From positions 2,502,245 through 2,566,244 of the forward strand of contig NC_134514.1 in the NCBI RefSeq assembly GCF_027942865.1: a stretch of DNA of 64,000 nt, given 5' to 3'. The DNA comes from Odontesthes bonariensis (lineage: Eukaryota; Chordata; Actinopteri; Atheriniformes; Atherinopsidae). Both the position numbers and the translations under genes were made by a program. The notes beneath the pieces were generated by a model. It had not been told where the DNA came from. It did not search any database and saw nothing but the letters and a program-made list of their open reading frames with translations. This document shows positions 50,331-62,789 of the stretch, piece after piece (within the stretch, counting starts at the first letter, position 1; every line of letters starts with the position of its first letter).

Positions 50331-51743
50331 TGCAGTGTGGAGAAAAAACTAGTTAAAAACCAGAATGCGCTCATATTAAAATGCTCGACGAGGACGTGAC
50401 ATTAAAATCTGGCTAAAGATAGCGACAGAGAGAGAGAACCAAGAGGGAGAGAGAGGTTTTTCTATAAAAAGCCTGAGAAATATCAAAGCTCTGCGATGGA
50501 AAATACTTGAGTGTTTCTCTTGAGTACCAGCCGTCTGACCTCTGTAAGCGTCTGGCTGAACCACAGAGAATAACAGGCAGATAGCCGCCGTGAGTCATCA
50601 GATTCAGAGAGATCTGCATCTGGCCCCGTTTAAACCCGTTTAACCCCCCGGCATCTGAAAGCGTCATCACACCTGATCCGTGCTCACCTGAGGCCTCCCG
50701 GCTGGTTTTAAAGCGAGACACGGCAGGCAAAAACAGTGATTTCATGCAGTGGTCAATTTTTAGATTTTGGGCCAGTCTGCTCCTTCAATATGTGTTATTT
50801 CAAAACATAAATTAAAATGTTTATTTCATCACATTTTGTTTAATTGCAGCAGTACGTTTCACCCAAATTTACCAAAATGAATTCCCCCTATTTAAATCTT
50901 TAAATGCCGTTTTCTCAAAATCAGTTTTTTGTATTTTTTCCAGTATCAATATCTCAGCCTATGGAGCACCTACTAACACCAAACTTTCCAGTTATACACT
51001 TAGCAGTATTCTGAAGATATTTACTGAAGGATTTGTTGATAAATCATTCCTGACCTGATTTATGTGACATTATAATATAAAAAAATGGTAAAAATTGATG
51101 TTTTTTAGGCTATGGGCAGTATATTTTGATTTCCTGGGAAATGAAAGCAGATATCCTGAAATCCCTCTGTAATTTTATTTTCATTTTGTGTGTAAACAAA
51201 ATGAAAAAAAGAATTTTGCACCTGGCTTTATCATATGTTCAGATCTATCTTATCTGCAAATGTGCGCATATTTAATGAGATAATGCATAATTTGCATAAT
51301 TAAACATACACATTTCTAAAACTTGTAATATATATTTGTTTTATACTTTTATAAGTAATCAAATGAGGAAGTTTCATGGTGATATCTATTATTTTAAAAT
51401 ATTACCCTGTTCACCTGTAGTGTCTCGCCTTATGCTGATCCACAACATGTTTCAGAAGGGAATGATAAGAGGAGGTATGAGGCTTTGTGATCATCCTGTT
51501 CCAAACTGAGGCAACAACAAAAAACTTTACCTGCCGCCGCTCTGTAATCTGCTCAGTTGTGATTAGAAGCCACGAGTCCCGCAGGATCCTCTCAGCCAAT
51601 CAGCTCGCAGCTCACCTGGCTGTGAGGACATCAGCTGACACTGTCATTACTGTCTCTGAGGTCACCGAATCAAGTCTCTATTCCAGCTAATTGTTTTATT
51701 TTTTTGCACCGAGGAGTTAAAATGTTTTCATGTTTTAAATCAG
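50331..51743. other. No gene recognised
   Basis: AT-rich. 50880-51400 resembles an old diverged repeat. No domain-bearing frame. Confidence 0.4.
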
Positions 51744-51835
51744 GGACTCTGGTGGGACTCAAACCCACAACCTTTGAATCACTTCTATGGTGTTTTGCTA
51801 GAAGTCCAATGCGCTGTCCATTGTGCCACAGAGCC
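51744..51835 (-). pseudogene. Degenerate tRNA-Arg(UCU) copy with 19-nt intron
   Basis: The minus strand keeps GGCTCTG/CAGAGTC stems, anticodon TCT and a 19-nt intron, but box B reads GGTTTGAGTCC (the conserved C56 is T) and box A reads TGGCACAATGG. The T-loop/D-loop contact would be weakened, so it is probably a pseudogene. Confidence 0.75.
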
Positions 51836-51904
51836 TCTCAACCCTCCAAACTATCTGTTAAATATATATTTTTGCTATTTATCTTATAGTGAATGTAACC
51901 CTGA

Positions 51905-52200
51905 GATGGACTGTTACTACTACTTCTTTATTTATAAAGAACTTTAAAACAAAGTGCTGTACAGACGAAAACAGAAACAATAAAACACCGTAACAGAAGT
52001 AAGAGCAAAACTCTCAACGTGTTTTAAAATCCAAAGAATAAAAATGTGTCTTAAGATGAGTTTTAAAAGTGGACAATAAAGGGGCCCTTCTAATATGTAA
52101 CGGCAGATCGTAATCGTAAGCAAATAAAGAGAAAAAAGCAGGGGGCCGAGGATTGAGCCCTGTGGAACCCCATGAAGTAGAATTCTCCACCTATGATGGT
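51905..52200 (-). mobile_element. Antisense fish interspersed repeat
   Basis: Contains CTTTAAAACAAAGTGCTGTA, AGATGAGTTTTAAAAGTGGA and CCGAGGATTGAGCCCTGTGG AACCCCAT, blocks of a common fish repeat. No coding part is visible. Confidence 0.5.
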
Positions 52201-52309
52201 TGGAATTGGTGTGTTTAAAACAAAGTTCCTCAGAGAAAGACTGGAAGGGATCTGCATATTTCTCCCTCTGCAGAGCAGAATATCATGAAAGCATTCAGGG
52301 AATCTGGAG

Positions 52310-52523
52310 GAGTGTTTTCATGTGTTTTCATGTGTTTTCACATGTTTTTACGTATTTTTATGTGTTTTCATGTGTTTTTACATGTTTTCATGTGTTTTCA
52401 TGTTTTTACGTGTTTTTTTATGTTTTTTTACGTGTTTTTACGTGTTTTAATGTATTTTTATGTGTTTTCATGTGTTTTTAACATGTTTTTAACATGTTTT
52501 TATGTGTTTTCATATATGTTTCA
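52310..52523 (+). repeat. 10-bp TTTTCATGTG-type tandem repeat
   Basis: About 20 diverged units of TTTTCATGTG, TTTTTACGTG and TTTTAACATG. Translated it gives the artefactual VFxCF repeat. Confidence 0.93.
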
Positions 52524-52539
52524 CATGTGCTGCCTTCAG

Positions 52540-53481
52540 GACCACATCTGTTCCAGGGACGTCCGTGCATTGTTCAAGCAGACCATGGAAAAGCACATTC
52601 TGCACACGTTCCAAAGGCCCGGCTGAGGAAGAGGAGGGTACGCCTGCAGTCCTGGCCTGTCCCCAAACTCTGAAACAACCCCCCCCCCCCCCCCCCCATG
52701 CTGCTGCACACCTGAAGAATCCTCACTGTCAGCTGCACAGAGAGCTGAGAATGTGTTCAGCTCTTATTTTGTTGAATCACGGTGGTTAAAGATGACTGGT
52801 GCTGCTGTGGGGGGGGGGATAACAGTGCATGAGTGAGTTGCCCCTCAGGGCTGGAACAACTGAATAATGATGAGACGGCGACACACAGGATGATGGTAAA
52901 CATGACTTTCTGTTCCTTTCCTGGATGAATTCTGCCTTCAGCACCACTCGGTCTCATTTTAAACCAACACTGACCCTTAACCTTTGACCTTTAACCTCGT
53001 CCTCACCCCACAGCTTATTACTTCTTGTCCTCAGGACTCGGGCTCACAACCATAACGTGTGTTTAAACGTCTAAACAGACGATTAAAGAGCGCATTAACG
53101 CACACTGACTTCACACTTTGGTGTAAAAAGACATTATACTCAGGGGGGCTGAGTCAGCAGAACCTGCCTGATCCATGAAGTCACTTTTCTGTCTAACACA
53201 TGAAGCAGTTAGCGTGGCCGTGCTGTGAGACGGCTGCCAGGAAGCAGAAGTTGTGCTGACATGTCTGGAAGGAATGTCAGCTCGCACACACCGACACATC
53301 GTTTAAACCCCACAGATCTGTTATTGATCTGTCAGCGTGGGATTAGCTCTGGTAAACAGTTAGGAAAGTTTATAACAGTTTTGGTTCAGAAACGACAGTC
53401 AAAGAGGTTTTTTACCCCATTTTTACACAAAATACCAGAATTTATGATCAAACCTTCATCTGAGACTCATTCATAGACATT
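52540..53481. other. No gene recognised; poly(C) and poly(G) tracts
   Basis: A run of about 20 C residues (52678-52697) and a run of nine G (52811-52819). The rest is low-copy without a clear gene. Confidence 0.45.
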
Positions 53482-54106
53482 GGCTGTGTTCCAAACCGCA
53501 TACTTCTCCTACTACTCCTACTAACTTTTTGAGTTAGTATGCGAGTTTGAGTAAGCGAGAAGTTCCCGGATGCATACTAGATTCTCTGAAATGTTGGGTA
53601 TGCATCATGAGGTTACTACTCATACTCAAACTACCCAAGATGCAACGTAACGTGACGTCGCCGATCAGTTTCAAGCTAGCTACAACGAGGGTAGGTTCAC
53701 TTCCTGTTTTCAAAACAAAAGCACCAACTGTATGGTAATGGCTTTCCCTATGATAAAAGGCAACGGGTATTTTATTTTGTGAAAATAACAGGAAGTGCGT
53801 TGCTCACTGCGGCTAGCTTTAGTAGCGCCGAATTCGTGGGAACAAAATTGTAAACAGCCGGTATTTTGTCAGGTTTTCAACACGTTGGGGATCTAAACGA
53901 CTACTTTCTCACCTGAAAATGTTTCAAATGTTGCTAAAGTTTACAGAGTTTAGAGCTTAAGGGAAATCAGCTTCAGGCCGGCTGATTTCGGCTCGGGCAG
54001 GAGCGAAATGCATTGTGGGTAAACGCTCTGCATACTGTCTGATCGATGAGTATGCAGTATGGAAGTATGTAGTATGCAGTATGTAGTATGTGGTTCGAAC
54101 ACAGCC
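53482..54106 (-). mobile_element. MITE family member C
   Basis: Ends GGCTGTGTTCCAAACCGCAT and inverted GGCTGTGTTCGAACCACA; body nearly identical to copy B over most of its length (for example GTAACGTGACGTC, TTCAAGCTAGCTACAACGAG). Short heptamer run at 54050-54090. Confidence 0.9.
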
Positions 54107-54154
54107 TTTGTTGCTTTTCTACAGCAGATGAACAGGAGGAAATCTGACCCAAAG

Positions 54155-54465
54155 CCACCAAATAAAACAGAAAAAACAGAAAATAAAACAGAAAAACACA
54201 CAAAAGAAAACAAAAGAAAATAAAAAAACACAAAATAAAACAAAAGAAAACAGAAAAACACAAAATAAAACAGAAAAAAACACAAAATAAAATAGAAAAA
54301 CACGAAATAAAACAGAAAAAAACACAAAATAAAACAAAAGACACTAAATAAAACAAAATAAACACAAAATAAAACAGAAAAACACAAAATAAAACAGAAA
54401 AACACACAAAATAAAACAGAAAAAACAAAAAATAAAACAAAAAAAAACACAAAAAGCACAAAAAG
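54155..54465 (+). repeat. AAAACA/AAATA-type low-complexity tract
   Basis: Irregular tandem AACAGAAAAACACAAAATAA units, almost free of G and T on the plus strand. It yields long Phe/Leu/Val frames on the minus strand that are not genes. Confidence 0.93.
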
Positions 54466-55275
54466 TGTCAGGCCTAAATAACTGTCTTCAGCAGATGAAC
54501 AGGATCTGAAAGTGATGTCCTTAAGAAAGAGGAAAATTCTTAACCCTCTGGGGTCTGAGCCCATTTGGACTATCAGGTCTATGATCTTTCAAAGTTTGTA
54601 CTGCAAAAAAAACCCAAAGTTGAACTATTTATTGAGCCTCAGAGTCCCAGCCTGAGAGTTCCAGGTCACTTCCTCTTGTTTTCCTGATTATTAGCAGGTC
54701 ATAGAGGGGGGGAATGCCCTTGGGGGTCAGAGCCTGAGGGGGAATGCCCTCTGGGCTCTGACCCCGGGGACTCGATGGAGGCAGGAGGAGCAAGAAGGGA
54801 CGAGTTTAGAGACCAAACAGTGGACAAGATGGAACTAAAGAACGATGACGGTAAAAATAAAAGTACACAGAGAAGACTGGGAGGAAGGAAATGTGGGGAC
54901 ATGGATGGGGAGGGGAAGTAATATGAAGCAAAGAGGGAGAACACGAGAGAGTGCTGAGAGAAAACAGATGTCAGTGGAAGCAATTAGATGCACAGAAACA
55001 TCCTCCGACTGACCGTTTCATGCAGCCGTAGAATCAGGACGGATGTTTCCGTCCACCAAGAACCAGTTCTTATGTCTGTTAGTGGTAACGAGAGCTTCGT
55101 AGTTATTTAAAGGTGGAATCATGCCCTTTCTGAGGTTTTATTGAGCTGATCAAGTGAGCTGAGCAGCTTCAAGAAAACTTCCAAACTGAAAGTATTTTAA
55201 TGCAGAAACACAGACATAATGAAGCTGTTCCTCCAGTCAGACCAACAACTCCAGCTCTACTTACAGATATGTAGA
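54466..55275. other. No gene recognised
   Basis: Low-copy sequence. A GGGGGAATGCCCT motif is duplicated at about 54710-54755. Confidence 0.4.
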
Positions 55276-55422
55276 GATACCGCATACTACATACCGCATA
55301 CTGCATACTACATACTGCATACTACATACTGCATACTGCATACTACATACTGCATACTACATACTGCATACTGCATACTGCATACTACATACTGCATACT
55401 ACATACTACATACTGCATACTA

Positions 55423-55463
<41 letters not shown>

Positions 55464-55464
55464 A

Positions 55465-55499
<35 letters not shown>

Positions 55500-55520
55500 T
55501 ATACTACATACTGCATACTA

Positions 55521-55554
<34 letters not shown>

Positions 55555-55569
55555 ACATACTGCATACTA

Positions 55570-55604
<35 letters not shown>

Positions 55605-55611
55605 TATACTA

Positions 55612-55645
<34 letters not shown>

Positions 55646-55698
55646 ACATACTACATACTGCATACTACATAATACTGCATACTGCATACTGCATACTA

Positions 55699-55737
<39 letters not shown>

Positions 55738-56286
55738 TTACCTACTACATACTGCATACTGCATACTACATACTACATTCTACATACAACTTACTACATA
55801 CTGCATACTGCATACTGCATACTACATACTGCATACTGCTTACTGCATACTACATACTACATACTGCATACTACATACTACATACTGCATACTACATACT
55901 GCATACTACATACTGCATACCGCATACTACATACTACATACTGCATACTACATACTACATACTGCATACTGCATACTGCATACTACATACTGCATACTGC
56001 ATACTACATACTACATACTGCATACTGCATACTACATACTACATTCTACATACAACTTACTACATACTACATACTGCATACTGCATACTACATACTGCAT
56101 ACTACATACTGCATACTACATACTGCATACTACATACTACATACTGCATACTGCATACTACATACTACATACTGCATACTACATACTGCATACTACATAC
56201 TGCATACTGCTTACTGCATACTGCATTCTGCATTCTACATACTGCATACTGCTTACTGCATACTGCATACTACATACTACATACTA

Positions 56287-56320
<34 letters not shown>

Positions 56321-56353
56321 ACATACTACATACTACATACTGCATACTACATA

Positions 56354-56393
<40 letters not shown>

Positions 56394-58060
56394 ACATACT
56401 ACATACTACATACTGCATACTGCATACTACATACTACATTCTACATACAACTTACTACATACTGCATACTGCATACTGCATACTACATACTGCATACTGC
56501 TTACTGCATACTACATACTACATACTGCATACTACATACTACATACTGCATACTACATACTGCATACTACATACTGCATACCGCATACTACATACTACAT
56601 ACTGCATACTACATACTACATACTGCATACTGCATACTGCATACTACATACTGCATACTGCATACTACATACTACATACTGCATACTGCATACTACATAC
56701 TACATTCTACATACAACTTACTACATACTACATACTGCATACTGCATACTACATACTGCATACTACATACTGCATACTACATACTGCATACTACATACTA
56801 CATACTGCATACTGCATACTACATACTACATACTGCATACTACATACTGCATACTACATACTGCATACTGCTTACTGCATACTGCATTCTGCATTCTACA
56901 TACTGCATACTGCTTACTGCATACTGCATTCTGCATTCTACATTCTACATACTACATTCTACATACAACTTACTACATACTGCATACTGCATACTGCTTA
57001 CTACATACTGCATACTGCTTACTGCATACTGCATTCTGCATTCTACATTCTACATACTATATACTACATACTACATACTACATACTACATACTACATACA
57101 ACTTACTACATACTGCATACTGCATACTACATACTGCATACTGCTTACTGCATACTGCATTCTGCATTCTACATTCTACATACTACATACTACATACTAC
57201 ATACTACATACTGCATACTGCTTACTGCATACTACATACTGCATACTACATTCTACATACTACATTCTACTTACTACATACTACATACTACATTCTACAT
57301 TATACATACTACATACTGCATACTACATTCTATATACTACATACTACATACTGCATACTACATTCTACATACTACATACTACATACTACATACTACTTAC
57401 TACATACTACATACTACATTCTACATACTACATACTACATACTGCATACTACATTCTACATTCTACATACTACATACTACTTACTGCATACTACATTCCA
57501 CATACTACATACTACATACTACATACTGCATACTACATTCTACATACTACATACTACTTACTACATACTGCATACTACATTCCACATACTACATACTACA
57601 TACTGCATACTGCATACTACATTCTACATACTACATTCTACATACTACATTCTACATACTACTTACTACATACTACATACTACATACTACATTCTACATA
57701 CTACATTCTACTTACTACATACTGCATACTACATTCCACATACTACATACTGCATACTGCATACTACATTCTACATACTACATTCTACATACTACATACT
57801 ACTTACTACATACTACATACTACATACTACATACTACATACTACATTCTACATACTACATACTACTTACTACATACTACATACTGCATACTGCATACTAC
57901 ATTCTACATACTACATTCTACATACTACATACTACTTACTACATACTACATACTACTCACTACATACTGCATACTGCATACTACATTCTACATACTACAT
58001 TCTACATACTACATTCTACATACTACATACTACATACTACATACTACATACTACATACTA
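55276..58060 (+). repeat. CATACTR heptamer array, ~400 units, with 661-bp higher-order repeat
   Basis: Seven-base unit CATACTG/CATACTA with variants CATTCTA and CTTACTG. Rare markers recur at fixed distance: TACATACAAC at 55781 and 56442, and at 56047 and 56708, both 661 bp apart, so a 661-bp block is tandemly duplicated. The 976-codon open frame through it (ILHTAYC repeats) exists only because three heptamers make seven stop-free codons. Confidence 0.96.
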
Positions 58061-58799
58061 CATACGGCATACTGATCGATCAGACAGTATGCAGAGTGTT
58101 TACCCACAATGCATTTCGCTCCTGTCCGGGCCGAAATCAGCCGGCCTGAAGCTGATTTCCCTTAAGCTCTAAACTCTGTAAACTGCATACTGCTTACTGC
58201 ATACTGCATTCTGCATTCTACATTCTACATACTACATTCTACATACTACATACTACATACTACATACTACATACTACATACTACATACTACATACTGCAT
58301 ACTGCTTACTGCATACTACATACTGCATACTACATTCTACATACTACATACTACATACTACTTACTACATACTACATACTACATTCTACATACTACATAC
58401 TACATACTGCATACTACATTCTACATACTACATACTACATACTGCATACTACATTCTACATACTACATACTACATACTACTTACTACATACTACATACTA
58501 CATTCTACATACTACATTCTACATACTACATTCTACATACTACATACTACTTACTACATACTACATACTACTCACTACACACTGCATACTGCATACTACA
58601 TTCTACATACTACATTCTACATACTACATTCTACATACTACATACTACATACTACATACTACATACTACATACTACATACGGCATACTGATCGATCAGAC
58701 AGTATGCAGAGTGTTTTCCCACAATGCATTTCGCTCCTGTCCGGGCCGAAATCAGCCGGCCTGAAGCTGATTTCCCTTAAGCTCTAAACTCTGTAAACT
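58061..58799 (+). repeat. 615-bp tandem duplication of array end and MITE body
   Basis: The 124-bp block 58061-58184 (CATACGGCATACTGATCGAT ... AACTCTGTAAACT) recurs at 58676-58799. Between them lies a second heptamer array (58185-58675). It is consistent with unequal exchange within the array. Confidence 0.93.
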
Positions 58800-59285
58800 T
58801 TAGCAACATTTGAAACATTTTCAGGTGAGAAAGTAGTCGTTTAGATCCCCAACGTGTTGAAAACCTGACAAAATACTGGCTGTTTGCAATTTTGTTCCCA
58901 CGAATTCGGCGCTACTAAAGCTAGCCGCAGTGAGCGACGCACTTCCGGTTATTTTCATAAAATAAAATACCCGTTGCCTTTTATCATAGGGAAAGCCATT
59001 ACCATACAATTGGTGCTTTTGTTTTGAAAACAGGAAGTGAACCTACCCTCGTTGTAGCTAGCTTGAAACTGCCATTTTGACAGGAAATGACGATCGGCGA
59101 CGTCACATTACGTTGCATCTTGGGTAGTTTGAGTATGAGTAGTAACCTCATGATGCATACCCAACATTTCAGTCAATCTAGTATGCATCCGGGAACTTCT
59201 TGCTTTCTCAAACTCGCATACTAACTCAAAAAGTTAGTAGGAGTAGTAGGAGTAGTAGGAGAAGTATGCGGTTTCGAACACAGCC

Positions 59286-60905
59286 ATAGTTTAGCAGTGT
59301 AGCTGTAAGCTAGCAGCAGATGCTAGCAAACGATGCTTTCTCATCAACAGTGATGGACCAAGCCATGCTGCGAATGCTGGTGCAAATGTTAGAAAAAAGA
59401 GAATGTAGTTTTACATCAATATACAGTATCTGCCAGTTTTCTTTATATAAGCTACTGTTGAGTCAACTATCAACTGCCTCCAATTATCAAGAATTACTTC
59501 ATGAAATTCTTAAAGGACCTATGAAACGAATTTTAATTGTTGGAATTTCACAGTTTTTGCTGCTGATTCTAAAGGTTCCAAGCCTTGCGATTAAAATGAG
59601 ATATTGTCTGGATAATAATTTATCCGGGAAGTCATGTTAAAACAGGCTCAAAAGGAGCCACATTTTGTCTTTTTGTGCGAATTCATTTTTTTATGCTGGC
59701 CGTCTACCTCTGCTAGCTTTTTTCGTGTTTTGGGGCCGCGGCGGCGGCACTGTAACACCATTCAAAGGATATCTGTTGGAACAGGGAAACACAAGTTAAT
59801 GACCACAATAATATCACATATACATAAAATAATATCACATATACATAAAGGGAGTCAACCCTATGACGTCACGGTCACGTGGCCAATTTCGCACCAAAGG
59901 CCATGTAATTCACACTTTTAAATGGCCGTTTTAACAAGTTATGCCCGGAAAATTTAGTTCAAGTTGGATTGATGGTTTTAGAAAAAGACAAAAATTTTAT
60001 TTGAATGATAGATGAACATTCATTTCAGTTCATCTTTAAAAGAACAACAACTTTGAATAATTGTTTGCTAAACTTGTTTCTATGTGGCCTAGCCTAATTT
60101 AAGATTTTATTTAAACATTGGATGGACATCACAAGTTGACTATATTTATTTATTTATTGGGCAAAAATACTAATATCAATGTTTTGCAAAATTATTTTTT
60201 CTGTGTTCTACCCTATTTGAAGTCACAAAATCCAACTCACCATACTTGAAAACATAGGAATGGCCACCAGGATCAAACAAAGGAGATTTTGGGGGCTAAT
60301 TTGGCAGCCATCTTGAAAAAATGGCAGCCATCTTGGATTTTCAAATGTCCAATCGGATAGATTTAATCAGAAGCCTTTAGAGATCAAATACACCAAATTT
60401 CATGCTTGTATCATAATTTGCACAATTCCACTCAAATTCTGCTTTTATCCGCTCTACTAGCTAGAAAGCAAAGTAATGTAACAATAATGTTCATCTTTCA
60501 GAAAGGAGCAGCAATAACTCCTTAGAAGCTGGTTTGCGTCACCTTCATTAGCTAAGCTGTTAGCGTTAGCTGCTAAATACATCATAATAATACAGAAAAC
60601 AACATTTCCTCTTGGTCAAAAGAAATTTTCAGAGACATCTTTGTGCAAACATTTGATGAAAGCAGGAAAAGTTGAATGAGCTTCCTATTTACAAAGGTAC
60701 ATTTAAGGCTCCTTTTGTATCCAGGACCAAAGAGCAGTGGCCATCTTGCTCTTTATTTCGGGTGTTGGGGACATTTGGGTGGATAGATAACACCAAAAAA
60801 GAAAAGGGGCACCTTATCCCTTCAAAATGGAGGATAGGACCAAGGGGGGGATTTGGGATTTATGTATGTTGGGGTCTTGTGTTTTGGGAACGTTCCCTGA
60901 ACCAC
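59286..60905. other. No gene recognised; repeat-like
   Basis: The frame at 59320-59640 has no known domain and includes TTAAAGGACCTATGAAACGA, which resembles a transposon end. Nearby, AATATCACATATACATAAA is tandemly duplicated (59806-59850) and GGCAGCCATCTTG occurs twice (60306-60340). Confidence 0.4.
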
Positions 60906-60997
60906 GGCTCTGTGGCGCAATGGACAGCGCGTTGGACTTCTAGTCATGTTCTGAGGAAGACATTCAAAGGTTGTGGGTTCGAGTCCCACCAGAGTTG
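60906..60997 (+). tRNA. tRNA-Arg(UCU) with 19-nt intron, distal copy
   Basis: GGCTCTG pairs with CAGAGTT: the terminal pair is G-U instead of G-C, otherwise all positions match the 41200 gene. Anticodon TCT at 60939-60941, intron 60943-60961, box B GGTTCGAGTCC. Its 5' flank TGAACCACG and downstream minisatellite are shared with the 41200 locus, indicating a segmental duplication. Probably functional, with slight doubt from the weak first pair. Confidence 0.85.
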
Positions 60998-61157
60998 ACT
61001 CTAATCTTATCAAGCAGAAAAGGTTGTAAATGCACAATCTTTGTTCTTTAACTGTCCAATATGAAAAGATCTCCCACTTTAAAGAGATTAATTGGAAATA
61101 TATTGTGGGTTATACTCTGTCATGATCAGCTCTGAAGCTGTGGTTCTGGGTCGGGAT

Positions 61158-61289
61158 GAGTCTCTGCCTCAGGGGGAGGAGTCTCTGCCTTAGGGGGAGG
61201 GGCTTCTGCTTCAGGGGGAGGAGCTTCACCATCCAGGGGGAGGGGCTTCACCATCCAGGGGGGGGAGCCCCACCATCAGGGGGGAGCTG
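61158..61289 (+). repeat. Short cognate of the 21-bp minisatellite
   Basis: GAGTCTCTGCCTCAGGGGGA GGA units at 61158-61200, then diverged GGGGCTTCACCATCCAGGG units. Same unit and same position relative to a tRNA-Arg gene as the array at 41467-42486. Confidence 0.85.
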
Positions 61290-61535
61290 GGAGTAGAGCC
61301 GCTGCTCCTCCACATAGAAAGGAGTCTGCTGAGGCGGTTCCTCTGGTTAGGATGCCTCCTGGGAGGAGGCCCCGGGTCAGAACCAGAACCCTCTGGAGGG
61401 ATTATATATCCCATCTGACCTGGGAACACCTCAGGATCCTCCAGGAGGAGCTGGAGAGGGGGGCTGGGTTTAACTCCTGGATCTGTTGGTTCTGAGACCC
61501 GAGCTCAGATAAGAGGGAGATGATGGATGGAAAAC
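61290..61535 (+). mobile_element. Diverged Rex3-type LINE 3' end
   Basis: AGCCGCTGCTCCTCCACAT, TGGTTAGGATGCCTCCTGGG, GAGGAGCTGGAG and a final GATGATGGATGG follow the order of the Rex3 3' end at 10970-11350, with many differences and small deletions, so it is much older than that copy. Confidence 0.85.
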
Positions 61536-61940
61536 ATATGATGGAAGAATACATTTAAAAGAACATTGATTCTTTAAAAGGTTTGGTGGATGTCCCATCC
61601 AGTAACACTCAGAGGACTGGTGTTAAACCCAAATTGAGGCCTGATACATGTATCAGGAAACCTAACCTCTGGCCAGATGTTGTCTGTGTTCCACCGATTA
61701 TTCAGTGAGATGCAAAGATCCCCAACGAGACCAACAGCCTCGAAGTTATGATGATTTAATCTATGTGCCGCCACGACTCGTGGTGACAGCCATGTTGTGT
61801 TTAGATAGAACAGTGACGAAGGTGCACCAATTTAAATGGAAACAATTATTTCAATGAAACAGAATTATGATGTTCAACAATCTTTAAACTTCCTGGATCT
61901 GAAAGGAGCATTTTGGGATCGGCCTGGACTCGTCATAGAT
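61536..61940. other. No gene recognised
   Basis: Low-copy sequence; nothing supportable. Confidence 0.35.
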
Positions 61941-61944
61941 CAAT

Positions 61945-62115
61945 TTTACTGTTATTAAACTGTTATTAAACTGCTGTTAAACTGTTATTAAACTGTTATT
62001 AAACTGTTATTAAACTGCTGTTAAACTGTTATTAAACTGTTATTAAACTGCTGTTAAACTGTTATTAAACTGTTATTAAACTGCTGTTAAACTGTTATTT
62101 AACTGTTATTAAAGT
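61945..62115 (+). repeat. 11-bp minisatellite (CTGTTATTAAA)
   Basis: About 15 units of CTGTTATTAAA and CTGCTGTTAAA in a semi-regular order (two TTATT units per TGCTG unit). Confidence 0.93.
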
Positions 62116-62364
62116 AATGTTTTGTTGTATTTGTCCGTATTATGGGATTATTGATTTATTTTGCTGCTGTTGTTTTGTTTTTCTTCTTCTTCTGAGCCTG
62201 AGTTTCCCATCAATAAACTGACTGAACTGAATCTGAACTCGGCGAACTTAATAAAAAAACACACAAACACTCACTGCTAATTACAATGAAACAATGAGGA
62301 CGGCTCACATCTAGTTTCTGTTAGAAAGACCCAGCCTCCAGCCAGCAACCGCAGACGGCTCAGA

Positions 62365-62580
62365 CTACGAGCCTCCACATCTTTTCTTTCCGTTCTTTTC
62401 TACTTTTCTTCTCCTTCGTTTCATCATCATTTTCTGTCTCTTTTTCCTCGTTGACTCTTTGTGCTTCACTTCTCTTCCTGTTAGCCTCCGTTTCAAACTT
62501 TCACCTCTCTTCCTCTTTTTCTTCTTCCTTCCTACTTTTATCTTCTTTTGTACGAGCAGATTTTCAGTCATCTCAGTCAT
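62365..62580 (+). repeat. Pyrimidine-rich tract
   Basis: TTCTTTT/CTTCT-rich sequence. The Lys/Arg-rich minus-strand frame through it is a compositional artefact. Confidence 0.7.
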
Positions 62581-62789
62581 GACCTTTTCTGTTTCTTTAT
62601 GTCAGTTCGAAGCTTTCGGCCTCTTCAGAAGTCATCAGAAGACATTAAAGTGTCTTTTACTCATCATACAGATTAATGTGGCTGATAAAAATCCAGCAAA
62701 GACCTGACACAGGAGCTGAGAGATGCATCTGGACCTTCAGCTGATCCATCTGCTGTTGGCCCAAGCCTCATCAGAAATGGGCTCCATGG

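Larger units (their letters stand above)
55276..59285 (+). mobile_element. MITE family member D with giant heptamer expansion
   Basis: The right end GCGGTTTCGAACACAGCC (to 59285) and body 58680-59280 match copies A-C. The left end is reduced to ACCGCATACT near 55279. The usually short CATACTA/G run has grown to fill about 3.4 kb. Confidence 0.88.

Noticed and set aside
53950-54564. Minus-strand hydrophobic FVLFFVFSVLF protein, resembling a membrane protein
   Set aside because: Comes from the AAAACA/AAATA low-complexity tract plus MITE sequence.
55219-58149. A 976-codon open frame rich in ILHTAYC repeats
   Set aside because: It is produced entirely by the CATACTR heptamer array; three units give seven stop-free codons. 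Only the last few residues come from the MITE body.
59320-59640. 106-codon plus-strand frame
   Set aside because: No domain, no splice or promoter context, and it contains a transposon-end-like TTAAAGGACC motif.
62365-62580. Minus-strand Lys/Arg-rich frame, nuclear-protein-like
   Set aside because: Compositional artefact of a pyrimidine tract.
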